Made by a program: the position numbers and the translations under genes
Part shown: piece after piece, positions 46,655 through 53,857 of the stretch
Layout: each line of letters opens with the position of its first letter
Position numbering within the stretch: position 1 is the stretch's first letter
Notes under the pieces: generated by a model
Database searches by the model: none
The model's input: only the letters and a program-made list of their open reading frames with translations
Told to the model about the DNA's origin: nothing
DNA from: Streptomyces sp. NBC_00224
GTDB taxonomy: Bacteria; Actinomycetota; Actinomycetes; Streptomycetales; Streptomycetaceae
Direction of reading: 5' to 3'
Assembly (NCBI RefSeq): GCF_041435195.1
Contig: NZ_CP108106.1
Location: 6,239,501-6,303,500 of the forward strand
Length of the DNA stretch: 64,000 nt

Positions 46655-47422
46655 ATGACTGTGACCCTCGAAGTCTCCGAAGGCGTCGGCACCCTCCGCC
46701 TGGACCGCCCCCCGATGAACGCCCTGGACATCGCGATCCAGGACCGGCTGCGCGAGCTCGCCGAGGAGGCGACCCGCCGCGACGACGTGCGCGCCGTGGT
46801 GATCTACGGCGGCGAGAAGGTGTTCGCGGCGGGCGCGGACATCAAGGAGATGCAGGCGATGGACCACACCGCGATGGTGGTGCGGTCCCGGGCGCTCCAG
46901 GAGTCGTTCACCGCCGTCGCGCGCATCCCCAAGCCCGTCGTCGCCGCCGTCACCGGGTACGCGCTGGGCGGCGGCTGCGAGCTCGCGCTCTGCGCCGACA
47001 TCCGGATCGCCGCCGACAACGCCAAGCTGGGCCAGCCCGAGATCCTGCTCGGCCTGATCCCGGGCGCGGGCGGCACCCAGCGGCTGTCCCGGCTGATCGG
47101 CCCGGCCAAGGCCAAGGACCTCATCTTCACCGGCCGGATGGTCAGGGCCGACGAGGCGCTGACGCTCGGTCTGGTGGACCGGGTGGTCGCGGCGGAGAAG
47201 GTGTACGAGGAGGCGCACGCCTGGGCGGCGAAGCTCGCCCAGGGCCCGGCGCTCGCGCTGCGCGCCGCCAAGGAGTCCATCGACGCGGGTCTGGAGACGG
47301 ACATCGAGACCGGGCTCGCCATCGAACGGAACTGGTTCGCGGGCCTGTTCGCGACCGAGGACCGCGAGCGCGGGATGCGCAGCTTCGTCGAGGAGGGCCC
47401 GGGCAAGGCCAAGTTCCTCTGA
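46655..47422 (+). CDS. Enoyl-CoA hydratase/isomerase family protein
   Basis: Crotonase-fold enzyme of 255 residues from ATG 46655. The oxyanion-hole and active-site segments are typical: AAGADIKEM near residue 55, and GGGCELALCADIRIA plus GQPEILLGLIPGAGGTQRL, keeping both catalytic glutamates of true hydratases. Hydration of trans-2-enoyl-CoA in fatty-acid or branched-chain breakdown is therefore likely. No ribosome site is seen; TAACCT lies six bases before the ATG, consistent with a leaderless message. It stands alone between two terminators. Confidence 0.9.
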   Translation: MTVTLEVSEGVGTLRLDRPPMNALDIAIQDRLRELAEEATRRDDVRAVVIYGGEKVFAAGADIKEMQAMDHTAMVVRSRALQESFTAVARIPKPVVAAVTGYALGGGCELALCADIRIAADNAKLGQPEILLGLIPGAGGTQRLSRLIGPAKAKDLIFTGRMVRADEALTLGLVDRVVAAEKVYEEAHAWAAKLAQGPALALRAAKESIDAGLETDIETGLAIERNWFAGLFATEDRERGMRSFVEEGPGKAKFL

Positions 47423-47597
47423 GCCGCGCGCGGTTGGAGGCCGGTCGTACACCCTGCGGGTGGATTAGCCTGGCCTTAAAGGAGTCTTAAGTACGACGGG
47501 TTACGAACGCTTGGTGATCAGCTGATCGCGGCCCGTCATCGCAGCTCGTGGGCGGTGCGGGCGTGATCCGCTGCCCTCGGCATATGCTGAACGAGCT

Positions 47598-47620
47598 CCC
47601 CGGAACCTCTGGTTCCGGGG
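47598..47620. terminator. Hairpin upstream of ATPase gene
   Basis: CCCCGGAACC (47598-47607) pairs perfectly with GGTTCCGGGG (47611-47620) around loop TCT, followed shortly by TTTT. It is 175 bases after the crotonase stop and 56 bases before the next gene, so it could end the crotonase transcript, a short leader RNA or both. A 12-base palindrome GATCAGCTGATC lies upstream at 47516-47527. Confidence 0.65.
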
Positions 47621-47675
47621 GCCGTTTTCCCCGGGAACGGCCCCGGAGGCGGCTCCGGGCGGCCATGATGGGGGC

Positions 47676-48179
47676 ATGGCGGGGCTGGATGGTGTGGAAC
47701 AACCGCGGCAGCGCGGCAGCGCGACCGCGGCTCGGTGGACGCCGGCCGTCGAGGACGAACGGGCGCTCAAGGCACTGGAGTTGTTCGGCAACCCGACGGA
47801 CCAAGAGGTGCGGCTGCCGTCCCGGCCCGAGTCCGCGGCGACCGCACGCCGGCTCACCCAGTGCGTGATACTGCGCCAGTGGGCGCTCTCCCCGGCCCTC
47901 GCCGAGCAGGCGATCCTGCTCGTCTCCGAACTGGTCGGCAACGCGGTACGGCACACCGGTGCCCGCGCCTTCGGGCTGCGGATGATGCGGCGCCGGGGCT
48001 GGATCAGGATCGAGGTGCGCGACCCCTCGCGCGGGCTGCCCTGTCTGATGCCGGTCCACGAGATGGACACCAGCGGGCGCGGGCTCTTCCTCGTCGACAA
48101 GCTCTCCGACCGCTGGGGCGTGGACCTGCTGCCGCGCGGCAAGACCACCTGGTTCGAGATGCGGGTCGCCGACCGCTAG
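47676..48179 (+). CDS. ATP-binding protein, anti-sigma/HATPase_c type
   Basis: 167-residue GHKL ATPase domain protein from ATG 47676, of the large Streptomyces family related to the anti-sigma kinases RsbW and SpoIIAB. N box: LVSELVGNAVRHTG near residue 90; glycine box: DTSGRGLFLVDKLSDRWG near residue 132. There is no phosphoacceptor histidine or sensor domain, so it is not a two-component kinase. Such proteins bind or phosphorylate anti-sigma antagonists; no sigma or antagonist gene is adjacent, so the partner is unknown. Confidence 0.85.
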   Translation: MAGLDGVEQPRQRGSATAARWTPAVEDERALKALELFGNPTDQEVRLPSRPESAATARRLTQCVILRQWALSPALAEQAILLVSELVGNAVRHTGARAFGLRMMRRRGWIRIEVRDPSRGLPCLMPVHEMDTSGRGLFLVDKLSDRWGVDLLPRGKTTWFEMRVADR

Positions 48180-48209
48180 AGCGGCCTTGAGGGCGGCCTT
48201 GAGTACGCC

Positions 48210-48253
48210 GAAGCCCCCGTGCCTGCCGGATGCGGCCTGCCTGCGGGGGCTTC
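48210..48253. terminator. Terminator after ATPase gene
   Basis: GAAGCCCCCG (48210-48219) pairs perfectly with CGGGGGCTTC (48244-48253), with a 24-base loop that can itself fold. It lies 31 bases after the ATPase stop. Confidence 0.7.
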
Positions 48254-48588
48254 TGCGGAGCGCCGCCGCGGATCGAAGGGGGTGTGATCCACGGCGACTG
48301 AAGACGACCGAGCTCGGGTCAATGAGGGGTCGTGTCCCCGACTATGGCAGACGGGGGGCCTTCACGCCAAAAGTCCTTACTCGGACAAACTTCCCCATAC
48401 CCTCACAGTTTAGCTGTGAATCGTAGGTGAGCTAGAGCACGGGCCTTGTAAATGGTGAATAAGTATGGGCATCGCTGAGTGATTCAGTGAACCGGGTCGT
48501 CGGGCGAATGGCGCGTCCCGGCGACCCGCAAAGGTCCTGAAATGGGTCAATCATTACCTTCCGCCCGTCGGCGCACTTAAATGTCCAT
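48254..48588. other. Gene-free leader upstream of deacetylase-like gene
   Basis: 335 bases, unusually AT-rich for the window, with no convincing gene. Notable parts: TCACAG/CTGTGA inverted repeat at 48403-48408 and 48414-48419, and a hairpin with GGGTCG (48494-48499) and CGACCC (48522-48527) extended by CGGG/CCCG inside. These suggest regulated transcription or a structured leader for the downstream lipoprotein pair. Confidence 0.45.
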
Positions 48589-49398
48589 GTGCTCAATCCA
48601 TCTCCCCGTGGGGTCGACCGCCGCAGCGCACTGCGTGCCGGGGCGGGGGCGGCCGTCGTGGGGGCCCTCGCGGCCGGCTGCACGGACGACGAGGGCGGCG
48701 CCGGACCGCCGCCCGCCGCAGCGACGCCCACCGGGTCCCCCGCCTCCGCCCGCCCCGGGACCACCCGCGCCGCCCCGGTCCCCCGCGCCTTCCCGGCGCA
48801 GCCGGCCCAGATCGCGAACGGCCCCCGCGACCGGCCGCAGATCGCGCTCACCTTCCACGGCCAGGGCGACCCCAAGGAGGCCACCGCCGTCCTCGCCGAG
48901 GCCGAGCGGGCCGGTGCCAAGGTGACCGTGCTCGCCGTCGGAAGCTGGCTCGACGAACACCCGCAGATGGCCCGCCGCATCCTCGACGGCGGCCACGACC
49001 TCGGCAACCACACCCAGCGCCACATCGACATCTCCGCGCTCGCGGAGCGGGACGCGTACGCCGAGATCACCGGCTGCGCGGACCGGCTGCGCCGGATCAC
49101 CGGCTCCATCGGGACCTGGTTCCGGCCCTCCCGTACCCAGTACGCGACGCCGCTCGTTCAGAGACTGGCCCGGCGGGCGGGGTACCCGCACGTCCTCTCG
49201 TACGACGTCGACTCGCTCGACTTCACCTCGCCCGGCGCCTCGGCCGTGACGCGCAATGTCATCGGGCGGATCCGCAACGGATCCGTGGTGAGTCTGCACT
49301 TCGGCTACGCGGACACGGTCGCCGCGCTGCCGGCCCTCCTCGCCGACCTCGACCGCCGCGGACTGCGCGCGGTGACCACCACGGAGTTGCTGACCTGA
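48589..49398 (+). CDS. Polysaccharide deacetylase-like lipoprotein with altered active site
   Basis: 269-residue protein from GTG 48589 with an RR-containing signal and lipobox (ALAAGC near residue 31), a Pro/Ala-rich spacer to about residue 70, then a NodB-like domain. Motif 2 is intact (GNHTQRH, metal-binding histidines) and LHFGYADT is a motif-5-like segment. Motif 1 reads TFHGQGD instead of the usual TFDDGP, losing the catalytic-base and metal-binding aspartates of carbohydrate esterase family 4. It may be inactive, or use other chemistry or a binding role. The stop and the next start share one base (TGATG), so it is coupled to the propeller gene. Confidence 0.82.
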   Translation: MLNPSPRGVDRRSALRAGAGAAVVGALAAGCTDDEGGAGPPPAAATPTGSPASARPGTTRAAPVPRAFPAQPAQIANGPRDRPQIALTFHGQGDPKEATAVLAEAERAGAKVTVLAVGSWLDEHPQMARRILDGGHDLGNHTQRHIDISALAERDAYAEITGCADRLRRITGSIGTWFRPSRTQYATPLVQRLARRAGYPHVLSYDVDSLDFTSPGASAVTRNVIGRIRNGSVVSLHFGYADTVAALPALLADLDRRGLRAVTTTELLT

Positions 49399-50579
49399 TG
49401 CCGACCCCCACCAAGAGGACCGCCGCGCTGCTGTGCGGCCTCCTGCTCGCCGCGCTCGCCGGCTGCGGCTCGTCCGCGGACAAGGGAGGGAACGAGGCCC
49501 TGGGCACCAAGGGCGCCGCGCAGCCCGTGCCGAAGAAGGCCGTGCCGCAGGGCCTGCCCGGGATGCCGCCGGTCCTGGACCCCAAGGACGCGTACGCCGC
49601 TGACCGCCCCAATGCGCTCCAGCCGGCCGTGAAGAACTTCCTCGAACGCGTCTATGTGCCCAACACCAACTCCAACACGGTGTCGGTGATCGACCCCAAG
49701 ACGTACAAGGTCATCGAGACCATCCCGGTCGGGCACCAGCCCCAACACGTCGTCCCCTCCTGGGACATGAAGACCCTGTGGGTCAACAACGACCTGGGGG
49801 ACAGCCTCACCGCCATCGACCCGGCGACCGGCAAGACGGGCCGCACGGTCCAGGTCTCCGACCCGTACAACCTCTACTTCACGCCCGACGGCAAGTACGC
49901 CGTCGTGATGGCGTCGATGGACCGCGAGCTGGTGTTCCGCGAGCCCGTCAACATGAACCGGGTCAAGACCGTCCCGGTCCACTGCGCGGGCGTCAACCAC
50001 GCCGACTTCTCCATGGACGGCCGCTACTTCATCGTCTCCTGTGAGTTCTCCGGCGAGCTGCTCAAGGTCGACACGGCGAAGATGCAGGTCATCGCCCATC
50101 AGAAGCTGCCGTTCGAGGGGGCGATGCCGCAGGACGTGAAGATGTCCCCGGACGGCAAGACCTTCTACATCGCAGACATGATGGCCCACGGCATGTGGGT
50201 CCTGGACGGCGACCGGTTCAGCACGCCGACGCTGCTGCCCACCGGCAAGGGCTGCCACGGCCTGTACGTCAGCCGCGACTCCAAGGAGATGTACATCTCC
50301 AACCGGGGCGAGGGCACCATCTCCATCTTCGACTTCGCCCAGAACAAGCTGACCAAGAAGTGGCAGCTGCCGGACGGGGGCAGCCCCGACATGGGCGGGG
50401 TCTCGGCGGACGGCAAGGTCCTGTGGCTGTCCGGCCGTTACGACGCCGAGGTGTACGCGATCGACACCACCACCGGCCGGGAGCTCGCCCGCATCCCGGT
50501 CGGCTCGGGCCCGCACGGCCTCGCGGTCTACCCGCAGCCGGGCCGCTACTCGCTGGGCCACACCGGTATCTTCCGCTGA
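49398..50579 (+). CDS. YVTN/YncE-type beta-propeller lipoprotein
   Basis: 393-residue secreted lipoprotein from ATG 49398 with lipobox LAALAGC near residue 23. A seven-bladed propeller is suggested by repeated blades of the YVTN type: RVYVPNTNSNTVSVIDPKTY, TLWVNNDLGDSLTAIDPATG, YFTPDGKYAVVM, KMSPDGKTFYIADM, EMYISNRGEGTISIFD and LWLSGRYDAEVYAIDTTTG. Such proteins bind ligands or partners at the cell surface, but this one has no assigned reaction. It is translationally coupled to the deacetylase-like lipoprotein, suggesting a surface complex. A strong terminator follows. Confidence 0.88.
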   Translation: MPTPTKRTAALLCGLLLAALAGCGSSADKGGNEALGTKGAAQPVPKKAVPQGLPGMPPVLDPKDAYAADRPNALQPAVKNFLERVYVPNTNSNTVSVIDPKTYKVIETIPVGHQPQHVVPSWDMKTLWVNNDLGDSLTAIDPATGKTGRTVQVSDPYNLYFTPDGKYAVVMASMDRELVFREPVNMNRVKTVPVHCAGVNHADFSMDGRYFIVSCEFSGELLKVDTAKMQVIAHQKLPFEGAMPQDVKMSPDGKTFYIADMMAHGMWVLDGDRFSTPTLLPTGKGCHGLYVSRDSKEMYISNRGEGTISIFDFAQNKLTKKWQLPDGGSPDMGGVSADGKVLWLSGRYDAEVYAIDTTTGRELARIPVGSGPHGLAVYPQPGRYSLGHTGIFR

Positions 50580-50592
50580 GTCCGTACGCACC

Positions 50593-50625
50593 GCTGCCCC
50601 CGGGGAGGACATCCCCGGGGGCAGC
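50593..50625. terminator. Bidirectional terminator
   Basis: A perfect 14-base stem, GCTGCCCCCGGGGA (50593-50606) with its complement (50612-50625), between the propeller gene and the convergent P450. A 14-base direct repeat (GTCTCACCGGCCGT twice) follows next to the P450 stop. Confidence 0.8.
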
Positions 50626-50659
50626 CGCGTCTCACCGGCCGTGTCTCACCGGCCGTGTC

Positions 50660-51901
50660 TCACCACAGCACCGGCAGCCGTTCCGGCAGGCGCTTGATGA
50701 AGCCGGTGCGCCACACCAGCTGTTCCGGCGGCACCGCCAGGCGCAGCCCCGGGAGCCGCTCCACCAGCGCGGTCAGCGCGATCTCCGCGTGCGCCCGGCC
50801 CAGACCCGTGGCCGGGCAGAAGTGGCTGCCCGCGCCGAAGGAGAGGTGCGGGTTGACCTCGCGGTCCAGGTCGAGCCGGTCGGGGTCGGTGAAGACCTCA
50901 GGGTCGAAGTTGGCGCCCTCGACCAGGACGAGCACCAACTCGCCCTTCCTGACCAGGACGTCACCGACCCGGGCGTCCTCGGTGGCCAGCCTCGGCAGGC
51001 CGTCCCCGATGGAGAGGTTCCAGCGCAGCAGCTCGTCCACCGCCCGGCCCATCCGGTCCGGACGCGCCCGCAAGTACTCGATCAGCTCCGGGTGCTGGAG
51101 CAGCGCGAGCACGGCGAGCACCAGGAACGCGGACGTGGAGACGGCGCCCGCGCCGAAGAGCGAGACCGCGACCGTCGCCAGCATCTCGTCGGTGAGGTGC
51201 GCGGACTCCTCCTCCGTACGCAGCTCCGCGAGGCGGCCGAGCAGACCCGCGCGCCGGTCCTCCGGCGCGTTGAGCCGGTCGACCATGTACCCCAGGTCCT
51301 TGTACCAGTTGAGGCGGGAGCCGTCGAAGGCGTGCGGGCTGGTCATGAACGCGATGTCCAGACCGCTCATCAGCCGCCGCCAGTCCGCGAACGGCACCCC
51401 GACCACCTTGCAGTGCAGAGCCGCCGAGAAGGGGTCGGCGAACCCCGCCCGGAAGTCCGCCGGCGGCCCCTCGGCGAGCAGCCCGTCGATGAACTCGTCC
51501 GCCCGCTCCCGCAGCCACTCCCGCAGGCCGTCGGTGCGCGGGTTGAGCGCCTTCATCACGGCGCCGCGCAGCCCGGCGCTGTTGATGTTCCCCATATTGT
51601 TGACGACCTCGGGCGGGATCGTCAGCGCGTACTGCCGCGGGGCGCCCGGGGCCGCGGTGTCCTTGAGGCTGAACCGGTCGTCCTCCAGGACCCGCTTGGC
51701 CAGCGCGTAACTGCTCACCAGCCAGGCGGTGTCGCCGGTCATGGTGCGCACCCGGGCCACCGGCTCCCTGGTGCGCAGGGCGGCGCACTCCTCGGGGAGC
51801 ACATCGCCGCGCCGGCCGAGCGGGAAGCCGAGCAGCGGGCCGGTGCCGGTGGTGCCGGCGGTCGCGCCAGCGGTCGTGGTGGTGGTGCTCGTGCGGCTCA
51901 T
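50660..51901 (-). CDS. CYP121-like cytochrome P450
   Basis: 413-residue soluble P450 from ATG 51901, overlapping the cyclodipeptide synthase stop (ATGA). It closely resembles, from memory, Mycobacterium tuberculosis CYP121, which couples the two tyrosines of cyclo(Tyr-Tyr) to mycocyclosin: shared AWLVSSYAL, PPEVVNNMGNI, LPRLATxDxxVGDVLVRKGE and the PERLPVLW end. The heme ligand is Cys362 in FGAGSHFCPATG, the ExxR motif is in DELLRW and the I-helix is LFGAGAVSTSAF. Substrate-contact positions differ: CYP121 Gln385 and Arg386 become Ile402 and Lys403. The substrate is surely a cyclodipeptide, but not necessarily cyclo(Tyr-Tyr). Electron partners are not adjacent. Confidence 0.9.
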   Translation of the reverse strand: MSRTSTTTTTAGATAGTTGTGPLLGFPLGRRGDVLPEECAALRTREPVARVRTMTGDTAWLVSSYALAKRVLEDDRFSLKDTAAPGAPRQYALTIPPEVVNNMGNINSAGLRGAVMKALNPRTDGLREWLRERADEFIDGLLAEGPPADFRAGFADPFSAALHCKVVGVPFADWRRLMSGLDIAFMTSPHAFDGSRLNWYKDLGYMVDRLNAPEDRRAGLLGRLAELRTEEESAHLTDEMLATVAVSLFGAGAVSTSAFLVLAVLALLQHPELIEYLRARPDRMGRAVDELLRWNLSIGDGLPRLATEDARVGDVLVRKGELVLVLVEGANFDPEVFTDPDRLDLDREVNPHLSFGAGSHFCPATGLGRAHAEIALTALVERLPGLRLAVPPEQLVWRTGFIKRLPERLPVLW

Positions 51902-52617
51902 GCGGCGACTCCTTCCGGGCGGACGGCCTGCGGGCGCACGACCGCGTACGCCTGGTTGCGGGAGGCGCGCAGACCGCCGCCCTTGGCGTAGAGGAGTTCG
52001 GTGAGCGGGATCAGCGCGTGATAGCTGGACACCGAGGACGGGACCTGGAGGATTCCCGGGGTGTCGAGGAAGAACGGGAGCTCGGCGGCGATGTAGTCGA
52101 GGCAGGCGGCGGTCTGCGCCGGGCTCACCGGGGCGCCGTCGGCCTTCCCGGCCAGGAACGCGGCGGCCATCTCCTCGCAGCCGGTGCGGAATTCGCGGTC
52201 GGTCGCGAGGAAGTGCCGCACCCGGCGGTGCAACAGGTCGTACACCGGGTTCCCCTCGAACTCCGAGAGCGCGTGCACACCGACCGGGAGCCCGGGGCGG
52301 CCGGCCTCCTCGACGCCCCGCACGATCCTTCTGCGGACCGCCTTCAGCTCCTTGGCGGCCCGCCTGCGCGCGTGCTCGTCGTCGTAGCCGAGCGTCGCGA
52401 ACATCCGGTCCACATGGCGGTCGGCGTAGACGAGGTCGACCCGGTCGAAGCGGGTGGAGGCCCAGCGGACGAGACCGGCGATGCGGTCGGCGCTGAAATA
52501 GCTGTTTCCCGGACTCACCCCGATGAGGACGTGGTCGCCCTCGTCCCAGATGAAACGACAGCTCCGGGTGAACGGCTGGAAGGTAAAGGTGGTGGTTGCT
52601 TCAGTGGTGGCAGTCAC
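51898..52617 (-). CDS. tRNA-dependent cyclodipeptide synthase (AlbC-like, NYH type)
   Basis: 239-residue enzyme that takes two aminoacyl-tRNAs and makes a diketopiperazine. It matches AlbC in length and motifs: the nucleophilic Ser35 in LIGVSPGNSYFS, Asn38, the Tyr175 and Glu179 pair in YIAAELPFF, and Tyr199-His200 in PSSVSSYH, placing it in the NYH subfamily. The amino acids used cannot be read from sequence. I choose GTG 52617 because its length equals AlbC, though AGGA directly abuts the codon; TTG 52683 is the alternative. The P450 gene overlaps its stop, so the pair forms a two-gene pathway like rv2275-rv2276. Confidence 0.9.
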   Translation of the reverse strand: MTATTEATTTFTFQPFTRSCRFIWDEGDHVLIGVSPGNSYFSADRIAGLVRWASTRFDRVDLVYADRHVDRMFATLGYDDEHARRRAAKELKAVRRRIVRGVEEAGRPGLPVGVHALSEFEGNPVYDLLHRRVRHFLATDREFRTGCEEMAAAFLAGKADGAPVSPAQTAACLDYIAAELPFFLDTPGILQVPSSVSSYHALIPLTELLYAKGGGLRASRNQAYAVVRPQAVRPEGVAA

Positions 52618-52788
52618 TCCTGAATCGCCCCAGCGCCGCGAGTCCCTGGGAGCCCTGTGCTCCCGGTGTGGCGGCGACAGCAAGAAGTTATCGCCCGGTG
52701 GCGGAGCGTAGGGAAGAGGGTTCCGGGCTTTTGGCGGGAATTCGACCCCTCGAAATGCCGTAGTCGATGTTTGCGGTGGCGGCAGGAC

Positions 52789-53458
52789 TCAGTGCGCGAC
52801 CAGCAGCGCTTCCGAGCCGACGGGGCGGTACCCCGCCGCCTGGAACGTCCGTACGCTGCGGGCGTTGCCCGGTGACTGCTGCGCCCAGACCACCGGCTCC
52901 GGCGCCAGATGCCGCGCCGCCAGCGCCAGCCGTACGCCAAGACCGCGCCCCCGCGCGCCCTCGTCCACCTCGATCGCCGCCTCCCAGCGGCCCGCCACGC
53001 CCCGCCCGAGGACCAGCACCCCGCCGTGCGTCGCCCACACCCTCACCTCGTCGCGGAACTTCAGCGCCCGCGCCACCCGGGGGTGGTCGGGGTCCGCCAG
53101 CTCCGTCAGCGCGAGCGGCGGCTCACCGGGCAGGGCGGGTGCGCAGGTGAGGAGGTCGACGCAGTTCATCCGACGGCCGGTACGTGCCATCAGCGCGGCC
53201 AGGAATCCCGGATTCATCGAGGCGCCCAGCGGATCGGCGTCGGTCGCGGCCAGGGTGGAGCGGATCCTCCCCCAAGCTCTTAAGGAGCAGGGGGGACCCC
53301 CACGGGTCCTCGTCCAGGAAGACCACCGAGTGCGCGGTGAAGGCGAGCACGCCCGCGTCGCGCGGGTTCGGCTGGGGAACGACGGTCGTCGCCCCGTCCG
53401 CGGGCGGGAAGTGCCCGCGTGCGGCGGCGGCCAGTATGTCGCCCAGTTCCTGCCCCAT
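52789..53458 (-). pseudogene. GNAT-type acetyltransferase disrupted by a frameshift
   Basis: Two frames together make one protein. The first, from ATG 53458 (MGQELGDILAAA), runs to about VVFLDEDPWG near 53306. The C-terminal GNAT domain (VDEGARGRGLGVRLALAARHL, acetyl-CoA loop, then QSPGNARSVRTFQAAGYRPVG) is read in another frame from about 53265 to 52789. Between them sits a 36-base palindromic element at 53266-53301 whose insertion explains the shift. The start of the C-terminal frame has no ribosome site. Unless a sequencing error or recoding is involved, the gene is broken. The original substrate is unknown. Confidence 0.7.
53266..53301. repeat. Mini palindromic element inside the GNAT gene
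   Basis: A compact element with runs CCTCCCCCAAGCTC and GAGCAGGGGGGACCCCC around the centre TTAAG; GCTC/GAGC and CCCCC/GGGGG arms give a hairpin. Similar short GC-rich palindromes recur in Streptomyces intergenic DNA, by my recollection. It interrupts the reading frame, adding about 31-34 bases net, which is not a multiple of three. Confidence 0.6.
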
Positions 53459-53593
53459 GCCCCTGCCACCTCTCCTGACCATCTCTGCTGCCCCCATGAT
53501 CGCCCACGGGCGGGGCCGGGCGCCGTACGGGGAGGGCGCGGGGCCGGTTAGTCTGACCCCCGTCAAAAACGCACCAAGATAGGGGTGGACCCA

Positions 53594-53806
53594 GTGGCGG
53601 ACATCGAAGAGGCCCGCAAGGCGTTCGCGCGACTCGACGTCGACGGCAACGGCGAGGTGACGGCGACCGAGTACAAGCAGGTCATGGCTCAGCTGGGCGA
53701 CTTCAACGTCACCGAGACCGTGGCCCAGGCCATCATCCGGGCCAAGGACGCCAACAGCGACGGCAAGCTCTCCTTCGAGGAGTTCTGGGCGTCCCTCAAC
53801 AAGTGA
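53594..53806 (+). CDS. EF-hand calcium-binding protein (CabD-like)
   Basis: 70-residue acidic protein from GTG 53594, with AGGGG nine bases upstream (a GTG at 53585 is less likely because it abuts that site). Two EF-hand loops are complete: DVDGNGEVTATE and DANSDGKLSFEE, each with aspartates at positions 1, 3 and 5 and Glu at 12. Small EF-hand proteins of this type (CabC, CabD) buffer calcium and influence aerial growth in Streptomyces; assignment as a CabD orthologue is from memory. It is convergent with sdaA across a perfect terminator. Confidence 0.85.
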   Translation: MADIEEARKAFARLDVDGNGEVTATEYKQVMAQLGDFNVTETVAQAIIRAKDANSDGKLSFEEFWASLNK

Positions 53807-53816
53807 CCCCGAGCCC

Positions 53817-53850
53817 GTCCGCCGGGCCGCGGTGACGCGGCCCGGCGGAC
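53817..53850. terminator. Bidirectional terminator between cabD-like gene and sdaA
   Basis: A perfect 15-base stem, GTCCGCCGGGCCGCG (53817-53831) with its complement (53836-53850), loop GTGA, placed between two convergent genes. Confidence 0.85.
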
Positions 53851-53857
53851 GGAGCCG

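Noticed and set aside
53307..53469. N-terminal part of the frame that ends as the GNAT domain
   Set aside because: The Arg/Ser/Thr/Pro-rich sequence is out-of-frame translation; the true N-terminus lies in the other frame up to the palindromic insertion.
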